DNA from: DAOSWM01 sp035380045
Lineage (GTDB): Bacteria; Bacteroidota; Bacteroidia; Bacteroidales; Tenuifilaceae
Assembly: GCA_035380045.1 (NCBI GenBank)
Contig: DAOSWM010000111.1
Location: 1-6,588, forward strand
DNA: 6,588 bases
Reading direction: 5' to 3'
This document shows, in pieces, positions 1-6,480 of the stretch. Every line of letters starts with the position of its first letter. The first letter of the stretch is position 1. The notes beneath the pieces are model-generated. The model had not been told where the DNA came from. It was given only the letters and a program-made list of their open reading frames with translations, and did not search any database. Both the position numbers and the translations under genes were made by a program.

Positions 1-2866
1 GGTCACTCCAAGAAGCGGAGGTGGCGTAGGACTCACAGTACTCAGGTACAAAACCAATAATTATCTGCTTGTCGCCAGAGGCGCTGTACTGTCCGCTGGC
101 ACCAGCTTCCAAGTCCACAGTGAAATCAACAGGAGTGCCTAGTGGAGTACCTGCATCGGCGGTCACGTTGAAAGTAACTGTTATGCTTCCTCCTGCTGGA
201 ATGTCAGTTCCAGAGAGCTGGGTATCGTTGAGCGTAAGGTAGCTCGAACCACTTCCTAGTAGTGTCATCCAGGCTTCGGCATCGCCAACGCTGGCAGCTC
301 CTTCGTTTTTAAGAGTGACGATTAGGTTGGCAGTCTCTCCCGGATCAACAATGCCATCGCTGTTACCAGCAGCATCGTCGATGCTGAGGGTGCCAATCGA
401 CAGGTCAGGTGCATTGGCTGTAAGAGAGAGATTCGACTCCCAAACATCCTCGCCATCGGTGATAGTTAATAGGAAAGTCTTTGAGTACTGGTCGGGAACG
501 TTATTTGTTAGGTCGAATGAAAAAGCGTTGTTAACGGTAGATGTGTTGCCTGTTTCACCACTTGCTATATCACCAAAACTAGTAGGACCGCTCGCTGTTA
601 TTGAGAAATGTGTGTCAGTTCCACTAATTGTTGCGGTTACTCCAGTGGCATTATCAGCGCCAACATTTTTTAAAGTAACATTTAATGTGAAAGATTCATC
701 AAAGTCTGCAAGCCCGTTTGCATTTCCAGAAGCATCATTTACCTGGTAACTATCAAGTGTAATATATGGCCCCTCTAGAGCTGCAGCAGGAACTTGAGCA
801 GTATAAGGAATTGTTTGGGGGCGAGTAACTACAATATCAACGTTACCACCATCTGTAACGGGAACAATGCTAACATCTACAGAACCTGAATTATCGACAA
901 GAGCGGTACCATGTAGTACACCATCCTTGCTTATTGCAACGTATGAGCCAGGAAGAGCAACAACATTATATGAGTCAACTCCAATAGGTAAAGTTGGCAT
1001 ATGTGAAACTACGTTTGTTTCTCCCTCAGTTAAATAAGCAACAAGAGAAGGATCACCAAGTACGTTGTATGCTTCCCAGTAGTATTGAAGTTTATTTGAG
1101 CCTTCGTAGCCATTATTTGCAGCAACAGTTACAGCAAGGTTACCTACAAAAACAAGACCACCTGTTGAAACGTAATCACTTACAAAAGGAGCGTCATAAG
1201 AACCGGTTGTAGTTTCTTCAAAGGTTGGAACGTATCCTCCAGTTGAATATGGGAAGGCACCAACAGCCCAATAAAAATCTTCATGCCAATATGAAGAGGG
1301 CGAGGAGCCAATGTATGTTACGGCGCCCTTGTTGGCGGCTCTTATCCAACTTTCCCCAATACATTCACCATATCCAAATTCAGCGGACAAACAACAGTTT
1401 CCAATTGATAGTGGATACTTATTTGCGTTGGTCATTCCATTAATTGTAGTTGAAGTTAGGTTGGGTGTGCCCCAGGAAGTTTCGCTACAATGTGCAGTGT
1501 AGTTTATCATTGAAACTTTAAGTTGATCTGCGCCATAGCATCCAGTATAGTCAGATTGCTCAATTGTGTTATTTGGATCATTGTCTACCCCGTACTCGTA
1601 TATAGTATTGAATCCATGAGCATCATTGAAGTAATATGCGGTTCCATACTTTAATGTTGGTTGTCCAACAGCTGGATTCCAACTTGCATCAGCTCCAGCA
1701 ATAAGGTTCATGTCGTTAAGGTAGGTAGGATCATCAAATTGATACTGTTCGTAATACAGAATTTTATCTAAAATGTTTTGAAGCTGCTGGGTTGTAGTTG
1801 CCGATAAACGTCCATAGTACATTTCGGGGAAATAGTCACCATCAACACTACAGTAATAAAGGTCAGTAGCTTTTGCAGATTGAGTTCCTATTTGCGATGC
1901 CGGTATTTGGGGTGTGTCACCAACAAAAACAACAAAAGTAGGGGCAGGATCCTCAGGGGTTGCAGCATTATAAATATTGTGAATATAGGTTTTTATTACT
2001 GAAGCAGAGGTGCCAATAACATCGGTGTAAGCAACCTCAACATAAAAACCTTTTTTAGTTTTCCATTCGATGTATGGGGCAAGAGTTCCCTCGAACATTC
2101 TGTCGGAAATTATAAGCATTTTAATAGGATACTTTGTATTGTCGGGATGGTCATCGTATGCATCCTTTGTGTCCGAATTTGCTAGCTGTGCATAGATTTG
2201 GTCAAAATATGGTGAGGCAGTTGCAAGCCGAACTTTATTTTCAAGCTCTGTATTAGCACCGGAGAATTGGAATGCAACTTCAATATCATTACGAACTAGC
2301 AATTTCCCATTTGCTGGATCGTAGTCAATTGGGAATACTTCAACACGTGCAATCCTAACACCCCTAAGCGTACCTAAAACCTTTACGGTTGCTATTGGGT
2401 TTTTCAGAAACCCCTCTCTTTCGTATGCTTCTTTCTTATACTCAAAAGGAACCTTGTCGAGATCCTGATCCTTTCGGATAGAGGGTTGGATTGGATAAAT
2501 TTTGTGGTTTATCCCTATATCTTCAAGGCTATACTCCTTACTTGTGTAGTTGTTGACTGAAATAGAGACTTCAGCATCAAAAGGGATTTGAATTAACTTG
2601 CTAAAAACAGGAAGTTTTGGTGTGCCAAATTCTCCTGAAGTAAAGCCTTGATCAAAGTTTAATTCAACAAATTCATCTCCATTTTTAGAGGTTACGTTAT
2701 TACCATAAATATCGCTTAACGAAAAAACCATTTGTAGGTCCGATTTTGTGTTTCGAACAACTTCAATGTTTGATTTTTTACTGTTTAATGGAATTACGTA
2801 TTCTTGCGAGAAACTCTGAAAAGAGTACACTGCAAGGATAGTCAAAAAGATAAAAAATTTTTTCAT
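1..2866 (-). CDS. Gingipain-family (C25) secreted cysteine peptidase, 3'-truncated by the window edge
   Basis: The frame is open without a stop for 955 codons from ATG at 2866 to the window edge; the C-terminus is missing. Residues 1-21 look like a Sec signal peptide (MKKFF, hydrophobic core, end SFSQ). Residues ~22-215 fit the C25 propeptide region. Residues ~225-590 are the catalytic domain, with VFVGDTPQIP near 315-325, YYGRLS near 350, YTAHCSETSW around His459, and GNCCLSAEF at 489-497. By position relative to gingipain R motifs (TxHGSETxW and VACVNGDF), His459 and Cys492 should be the catalytic dyad. GAVTYIGSS and the YNVLGDPSL motif end the fold; a short Ig-like domain follows (~610-690). 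Two related ~120-residue domains occupy 700-938, and a Cys-containing segment (PEYCESY) begins another domain. Gingipain relatives are secreted endopeptidases usually exported by type IX secretion; the sorting domain would be beyond the window. Substrate specificity cannot be read. The start sits directly ahead of the signal peptide, without a clear Shine-Dalgarno. Confidence 0.93.
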   Translation of the reverse strand, partial: MKKFFIFLTILAVYSFQSFSQEYVIPLNSKKSNIEVVRNTKSDLQMVFSLSDIYGNNVTSKNGDEFVELNFDQGFTSGEFGTPKLPVFSKLIQIPFDAEVSISVNNYTSKEYSLEDIGINHKIYPIQPSIRKDQDLDKVPFEYKKEAYEREGFLKNPIATVKVLGTLRGVRIARVEVFPIDYDPANGKLLVRNDIEVAFQFSGANTELENKVRLATASPYFDQIYAQLANSDTKDAYDDHPDNTKYPIKMLIISDRMFEGTLAPYIEWKTKKGFYVEVAYTDVIGTSASVIKTYIHNIYNAATPEDPAPTFVVFVGDTPQIPASQIGTQSAKATDLYYCSVDGDYFPEMYYGRLSATTTQQLQNILDKILYYEQYQFDDPTYLNDMNLIAGADASWNPAVGQPTLKYGTAYYFNDAHGFNTIYEYGVDNDPNNTIEQSDYTGCYGADQLKVSMINYTAHCSETSWGTPNLTSTTINGMTNANKYPLSIGNCCLSAEFGYGECIGESWIRAANKGAVTYIGSSPSSYWHEDFYWAVGAFPYSTGGYVPTFEETTTGSYDAPFVSDYVSTGGLVFVGNLAVTVAANNGYEGSNKLQYYWEAYNVLGDPSLVAYLTEGETNVVSHMPTLPIGVDSYNVVALPGSYVAISKDGVLHGTALVDNSGSVDVSIVPVTDGGNVDIVVTRPQTIPYTAQVPAAALEGPYITLDSYQVNDASGNANGLADFDESFTLNVTLKNVGADNATGVTATISGTDTHFSITASGPTSFGDIASGETGNTSTVNNAFSFDLTNNVPDQYSKTFLLTITDGEDVWESNLSLTANAPDLSIGTLSIDDAAGNSDGIVDPGETANLIVTLKNEGAASVGDAEAWMTLLGSGSSYLTLNDTQLSGTDIPAGGSITVTFNVTADAGTPLGTPVDFTVDLEAGASGQYSASGDKQIIIGFVPEYCESYATSASWSD
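53..769 (-). repeat. Two tandem Ig-like/CARDB-type domains inside the C25 peptidase
   Basis: Residues ~700-819 and ~820-938 of the peptidase are homologous units in exact 120-residue register. Matching landmarks are NDASGNANGLADFDE (710-724) against DDAAGNSDGIVDPGE (830-844), VTLKNVGA against VTLKNEGA, and DIASGET against DIPAGGS. The loops resemble dockerin/EF-hand calcium loops: Asn, Asp/Asn-Gly, Asp and Glu fall at the spacing of loop positions 3, 5-6, 9 and 12. Position 1 is Ser or Ala rather than Asp, so calcium binding is only a possibility. Such beta-sandwich units usually serve as spacers or adhesion modules between a secreted enzyme and its C-terminal sorting domain. The two copies are diverged in DNA, so this is an old duplication or domain accretion. 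Confidence 0.75.
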
Positions 2867-3080
2867 AAGCTCGGTTTTAAAAATTATTAATGGTTTGTTT
2901 GATTCATCCGAATTTTCTAAACCGTGCAATCTAAAAAAAACTTTTTTAAAACATTGTTAAAGTGCTGTTTTTTTGACTAGTGAGCTGGTTGTTTATAATG
3001 ATTTCAAAAACTAACGTTTTGTTTTAAAACGAGAGTTTTAACGGAAAGCGTTGTTTTTTATAAACAAACGAATTGCTTAA
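2867..3080. other. AT-rich intergenic region between the beta-barrel gene and the peptidase gene
   Basis: These 214 bp carry no credible ORF. They must hold the 3' end of the beta-barrel transcript and the leader of the peptidase gene. I see no convincing Bacteroidota promoter (TTTG / TAnnTTTG) and no Shine-Dalgarno ahead of ATG 2866; the leader is A/T-rich. Small hairpins lie at 3007-3020 and 3024-3041 (separate entry). A run of A8-C-T6 (2933-2947) gives a homopolymer-rich stretch in the peptidase leader. Confidence 0.6.
3007..3041 (-). terminator. Candidate AT-rich hairpins downstream of the beta-barrel gene
   Basis: Read on the minus strand, TTAAAAC-TCTC-GTTTTAA (3041-3024) forms a perfect 7-bp stem with a 4-nt loop, 39 bp after the stop of the beta-barrel gene. 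A second hairpin, AAAAC-GTTA-GTTTT (3020-3007), follows directly. The stems are GC-poor, and only a short T run (within the second hairpin's GTTTTTG) is present, so this is a weak intrinsic-terminator candidate. It could also be a chance product of AT richness. Confidence 0.3.
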
Positions 3081-4244
3081 TTAAAAACTATACCTAAACC
3101 GTAAAAAAAACATGTTAAGATTTTCTTCAACAGAGTTGAATTTTCCCGAGAACCTTTGTCCAAGTAACGAAATTTCCATGTTATTACTTGCCGAGTAGGC
3201 GAGGGAGGGCATTACAAAGTAACCATTGCCTAAGGAAGGGAAATACATTAGCGATAGCGAAGAATTTAAAAGCGGAGTAATTGGGTAGGAAATTTGCCCG
3301 AACCACGAAAACTTGCTGAACGAAATGGTTTTGGTTGTTTGTGGAATGAAGTACAAGTCGGTAAAGCTATTCATGCTGATTTTGTTGAAATACCCGTTGT
3401 ATATTCCTTCGAAGCTTAAGTATAGCGAATTCGAAAACATGTAGTTCAATCCAGCCGAGACAAGCGCAACACCGGTTGTGTCGGAAAAGTTGCTTTGTGG
3501 ATGGAAGTAGCTGAACTCACCGTTGAAACCAACGTTTTTCAGGTTCCCGCTCCAACCGGTTCCAGCAACAAAGTCGGAGGAATCAATCACTCCTCCAATA
3601 AGCTGCACATCGAATCCATGTGTGTTGAAGCGGTACATTCCGGCAGCCGTAATGTTGTTGTCGTTGTCAATTTTTATTGCAGCATCAATTGCCGATGTGT
3701 AGCTGGGGAAAACTTGCACTCTGAGGGCATCGCTTCCGGGGCGTTCCTCGTAGTCGAAATCGAAGAATGAATATGAGTTGAAAATATCATTAGGATTCCA
3801 GGCGAACGATTGACCCCAGTTAATCCTCTGTCGTCCTGCAGTTACGGTTAGTCCTTCAATATTAAACTCTAGATATAATCTGTCAAAACTTGATACAATT
3901 ACCGACGATTTGCCCGAGTAAATATTATTGGTAAGAAAGTTAAGGTAACCGTTGTCGGTGCTCAGAAGCTCATCGTAATTCGGAATGGTTTCAACATAAT
4001 CTCCATAAACAATGCGGTTACGCATATCGGTAGCGAAAGTGAAGTTGTTGCTCATGTACCACTTGACGTTGATTCGGTTGTGGATGAGGTTGTCAACAAT
4101 CCAGGGCGATTCAACCTCATCAAATACAGTGGTATTCATGTATTTCACATAGCCGTTTAGGCTATAGCTAGAAGAACTTTCGTTCTGGCTGTATGCTGAA
4201 ATTGAAAGCAGAAAAACCAAACAAACGAGAACAAAACGTTTCAT
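3081..4244 (-). CDS. Outer-membrane beta-barrel protein, DUF1302/porin-like
   Basis: The product has 387 residues. Residues 1-20 form a Sec signal peptide ending AYSQ, with cleavage probably before Asn21. The rest is rich in alternating aromatic/hydrophobic strands (for example SLYLSFEGIYNGYF and NMFFLRFRYSF) and ends in a terminal Phe, the usual C-terminal signal of outer-membrane barrels. The signature GRQRINWGQ (137-145), then WNPNDIFN (149-156) and DYEERPGSDALRVQ (164-177), recalls DUF1302-like and related substrate-specific barrels, in which GRQ-x3-WG is followed by a P-x-D motif. I recognise the fold class but not a named gene. It lies downstream of the ABC transporter genes in the same orientation, which suggests an outer-membrane partner or a shared envelope role. 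It lacks a PorP/SprF or TonB-plug pattern. The start is the only Met giving a complete signal peptide. Confidence 0.85.
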   Translation of the reverse strand: MKRFVLVCLVFLLSISAYSQNESSSSYSLNGYVKYMNTTVFDEVESPWIVDNLIHNRINVKWYMSNNFTFATDMRNRIVYGDYVETIPNYDELLSTDNGYLNFLTNNIYSGKSSVIVSSFDRLYLEFNIEGLTVTAGRQRINWGQSFAWNPNDIFNSYSFFDFDYEERPGSDALRVQVFPSYTSAIDAAIKIDNDNNITAAGMYRFNTHGFDVQLIGGVIDSSDFVAGTGWSGNLKNVGFNGEFSYFHPQSNFSDTTGVALVSAGLNYMFSNSLYLSFEGIYNGYFNKISMNSFTDLYFIPQTTKTISFSKFSWFGQISYPITPLLNSSLSLMYFPSLGNGYFVMPSLAYSASNNMEISLLGQRFSGKFNSVEENLNMFFLRFRYSF

Positions 4245-4434
4245 AATTCTATTATGAAATTTAAATAGTAGGTTTTTTTAAAATTATCTCAAGTTTGACG
4301 TATCCATATCCGCAAAATAATAATGAGCGGACGCATGCCTTTGGCAGATAAAATGGATAGTCTTTCTTCTTTGTAATAAAAAATAATATGCAAAAATCAG
4401 TAATATCTGTAAAATCAGCGTTCCAACTTCTTAA
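4245..4434. other. Intergenic region between the ATPase gene and the beta-barrel gene
   Basis: These 190 bp contain no plausible gene. The ATPase stop TAG is followed in frame by TTA and AAG, so there is no read-through extension of interest. The middle holds a possible branched RNA fold (4297-4362, separate entry). Ahead of the beta-barrel ATG, minus-strand TACTATTT (4270-4263) with a TTG about 20 nt upstream loosely resembles the Bacteroidota TTTG / TAnnTTTG promoter. The match is too weak to call as a promoter. Confidence 0.5.
4297..4362 (-). ncRNA. Candidate three-way-junction RNA element upstream of the beta-barrel gene
   Basis: On the minus strand, GACTATCCAT (4362-4353) can pair with ATGGATA plus GTC (4307-4301 and 4299-4297), leaving one bulged C: ten pairs in all. 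Enclosed are TGCC-AAA-GGCA (4346-4336) and TCCGC-(13 nt)-GCGGA (4330-4309). The result is a compact 66-nt three-way junction. Two overlapping GGATA copies (4311-4307 and 4305-4301) can compete for the same TATCC strand, which would allow switching. No known riboswitch or hammerhead core motif is recognised. It could be a leader element of the beta-barrel gene, the 3' end of the transporter operon, or chance pairing. Confidence 0.3.
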
Positions 4435-5118
4435 CTATTTCTTTTCATCCGAAACCACATGCCCATCCTCGATGGTAATTACGCGTCGGGCTTTGTTCAC
4501 AACGCGCTGGTCGTGGGTGGAAAATATGAAGGTAATGTTTTCCTCCCTGTTCAGCTTCTCCATGATGTCGAGCAGCGTTTCGGTCGATTTTGAGTCGAGG
4601 TTGGCCGTGGGCTCATCGGCCAGAATAAATTTTGGCTTTGAAGCCAATGCTCGTGCAACGGCCACGCGCTGTTGCTGTCCGCCCGACATTTTTGAAGGAC
4701 GGCTGTTTGCCCTGTCGCCAATGCCAACGGCATTCAGTAGCTCCATGGCTCGCTCGTCGCGCAGCGAACGTTTTTTCCCCTGCAGCTCCATTATGAACTC
4801 AACATTTTCCTTAGCGGTAAGCACTGGGATTAGGTTGTAGGCTTGGAATACAAAGCCTATGTTTTTCAGCCTAAAGTCGATGAGTTGCGATGGTTTTAGC
4901 TGGCCAATGTTGGTTCCGTTAATAATAATTTCACCTTCGGTGATGGAGTCCAACCCACCAATCAGATTCAGCAAAGTAGTTTTTCCGCTACCCGACGGGC
5001 CAACGATGGCAGCAAACTCGCCCTCTTCAAAGCTCAGGTTTACATTATCAACGGCTTTCACTTTAATTTCTGTTCCGTTGTAAACTTTCACCAAATTTTT
5101 TAGCTCAAGTATTTTCAT
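4435..5118 (-). CDS. LolD/MacB-type ABC transporter ATP-binding protein
   Basis: The chosen start gives 227 residues, the usual length for LolD-family ATPases. Motifs are complete: Walker A GPSGSGKT (40-47), Q-loop at Gln92 (FQAYNL), signature MSGGQQQR (144-151), Walker B FILADEP with catalytic Glu169, D-loop ANLDS, and H-loop His202 (STHD). The MSGGQQQRVAVARAL signature is typical of the LolD/MacB/FtsE class, which powers extraction or mechanotransmission rather than classical import. An upstream ATG at 5172 would add 18 residues and overlap the permease stop. That extension is Lys/Leu-rich, unlike the family, whereas MKILELKNLVKVY is a standard N-terminus, so ATG 5118 is preferred. The gene follows its permease after 43 bp and is surely co-transcribed with it. 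The substrate is not fixed by sequence; lipoprotein release (LolD) is one option, macrolide or peptide efflux (MacB-like) another. Confidence 0.93.
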   Translation of the reverse strand: MKILELKNLVKVYNGTEIKVKAVDNVNLSFEEGEFAAIVGPSGSGKTTLLNLIGGLDSITEGEIIINGTNIGQLKPSQLIDFRLKNIGFVFQAYNLIPVLTAKENVEFIMELQGKKRSLRDERAMELLNAVGIGDRANSRPSKMSGGQQQRVAVARALASKPKFILADEPTANLDSKSTETLLDIMEKLNREENITFIFSTHDQRVVNKARRVITIEDGHVVSDEKK

Positions 5119-5161
5119 CTTAATTAAGTATTTTAAGTTTTTTCTTTTCAACAATGATAAA

Positions 5162-6382
5162 CTACATGTCAATCCTAATGGCTTCCGCAGGGTTCAGATT
5201 AATGGCCTTGCGAGCAGGGTAAAGCGCCGATAGTAAGCCGGTTATAATTACAAGAATGGTGACAACTATTACCGAATCAATCCCAATTGTTGGGAAAATA
5301 ATCGCATCAAATCCTGCGGAGTTTAGTCCCTGTGCCCAAAGGCTTAGGTCGATGCCGGTTTTTGCGGTTATTGCTATGGTAGCAAGGGCCAGCACAATTC
5401 CAACCACACCGCCAGTGAGCGACAGAAAAATGGTTTCAGTTACTATCATCCCAAAAACCCTTACTCTATTCATCCCAACCGCCATAAGCATTCCAAGCTC
5501 TTTTACTCGCTCCATTATTACCATTAGCATGGTGTTTACAATTCCAAAGCCTAGCGCCAGAAGAATGATAACCACAAAAATGTACATCATAAGGTTTATG
5601 TTTTCGTTCATTAGCTCCATTTCTGGAACCAGCTTCGTCCATGTTAGGGTTTGAAGTCCGGTGTATTTTGCTTTTAGCTTTTCGGCAATTGGAAGCTCCA
5701 TTCCGTTTTTGTCAACAACAACTGCAATTTCGTGACCAGCGGTGGGGTTTATGTTGAGCAGTCTTCGGAGATCCTCTGCACGAACGAAGGCTTTCATTTC
5801 GTCGTAGGTTGTATTCGATGTGCGGTAGATGCCCGCAACCCGGAAAGCCCCACCCGTAAGCGTTCCATCCATTTCGGTGATGGTAACAACAATTTTGGAG
5901 CGTACTTTTACTTTCAGCTTCTGCGCAAGTTTTTCACCAATAACAATCGGATTTCGCTTTACTCCATTGAAGTATTCCCCCTCAACAATTTTTTTATGAA
6001 TGTTGGTAACAAGCATTTCGTTTTCGGGGTCAATACCAACCAGCTGCACCCCCGATCCGGTTTCGGCTGATGCAACCATGCAGGTAGCAATTACTCTGGC
6101 CGAAACGGCTTTCACGCTGTCCATCCCAAGTATTTCGTTTCGGAGCGAAACGATGTCGGGGATAAAATCGTGCACTTCGTTCGTTTCCAGGTATTCAGGA
6201 TGGTGAAGCTGAATGTGGGACATCTCGGTGTTTATTACCGATTCAATTTTTTGGTTTATCCACCCGTACATGAACGCAATGGTGTAAACCCCGGCGAAAA
6301 TTCCTAGCGCAATGGCTGTAATTATTACCAAGCTGCGGGTTTTGTTCCGCCAAATGTTTCGCCACGATACTGATAGAATCAT
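5162..6382 (-). CDS. LolC/E-like (MacB/FtsX superfamily) ABC transporter permease
   Basis: The product has 406 residues, close to LolC/LolE size. The layout is cytoplasmic start MILSVSWRNIWRNKTRS, TM1 (~18-40), a ~220-residue periplasmic MacB_PCD-type domain (~42-262), then TM2 (~264-289), TM3 (~310-340) and TM4 (~368-389). The cytoplasmic loop after TM2, NTMLMVIMERVKELGMLMAVG (283-303), is the FtsX/LolE coupling segment. The C-terminus LYPARKAINLNPAEAIR (387-403) carries the family's YPA-x2-A...P-x2-AIR motif. Family members do not pump through a pore; they relay ATPase motion to the periplasm, as in lipoprotein release by LolCDE. Only one permease is visible, so the complex may be a homodimer, or a second permease may lie upstream outside the window. 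The leader is A-rich (AAAAAAG before ATG). A minus-strand TACATCTG (6424-6417) is one mismatch from the Bacteroidota -7 box, but no well-spaced -33 box is evident. Confidence 0.9.
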   Translation of the reverse strand: MILSVSWRNIWRNKTRSLVIITAIALGIFAGVYTIAFMYGWINQKIESVINTEMSHIQLHHPEYLETNEVHDFIPDIVSLRNEILGMDSVKAVSARVIATCMVASAETGSGVQLVGIDPENEMLVTNIHKKIVEGEYFNGVKRNPIVIGEKLAQKLKVKVRSKIVVTITEMDGTLTGGAFRVAGIYRTSNTTYDEMKAFVRAEDLRRLLNINPTAGHEIAVVVDKNGMELPIAEKLKAKYTGLQTLTWTKLVPEMELMNENINLMMYIFVVIILLALGFGIVNTMLMVIMERVKELGMLMAVGMNRVRVFGMIVTETIFLSLTGGVVGIVLALATIAITAKTGIDLSLWAQGLNSAGFDAIIFPTIGIDSVIVVTILVIITGLLSALYPARKAINLNPAEAIRIDM

Positions 6383-6413
6383 CTTTTTTACTATTTAAGA
6401 TTTAAACTTTTTT

Positions 6414-6444
6414 TGTCAGATGTAAGAAGGTAAGTGTCAAATGT
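6414..6444 (-). repeat. 10-bp direct repeat pair ahead of the permease gene
   Basis: Minus-strand ACATTTGACA (6444-6435) and ACATCTGACA (6423-6414) match at 9 of 10 bases. They lie 21 bp apart start to start, about two helical turns, and end 32 bp before the permease ATG. The arrangement is compatible with a dimeric regulator's half-sites in the promoter region. It may equally be part of the degenerate repetitive tract that fills this intergenic region. Confidence 0.35.
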
Positions 6445-6480
6445 CTCAAGTAACCCAAAATCAAATTCCAAAACTCATAA

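Noticed and set aside
315..749. Plus-strand open frame of 144 codons
   Set aside because: It is antisense to the uninterrupted peptidase frame, has no recognisable domain, and exists because of codon bias on the other strand.
3021..3030. Palindrome GTTTTAAAAC as an operator
   Set aside because: A ten-base AT-rich palindrome is expected by chance in such sequence and it overlaps the hairpin stem.
4297..4362. Hammerhead ribozyme or known three-way-junction riboswitch (for example purine class)
   Set aside because: The CUGANGA/GAAA core of hammerheads and the conserved junction bases of purine riboswitches are not present.
4388..4840. Plus-strand open frame of 150 codons
   Set aside because: It is antisense to the ATPase gene, whose Walker, signature and H-loop motifs are all intact; the product is Ser/Phe/Arg-rich and unlike any family I know.
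5119..5172. Upstream ATG (5172) as the start of the ATPase
   Set aside because: It would overlap the permease stop and add 18 atypical residues; LolD-family proteins start as the product of ATG 5118 does.
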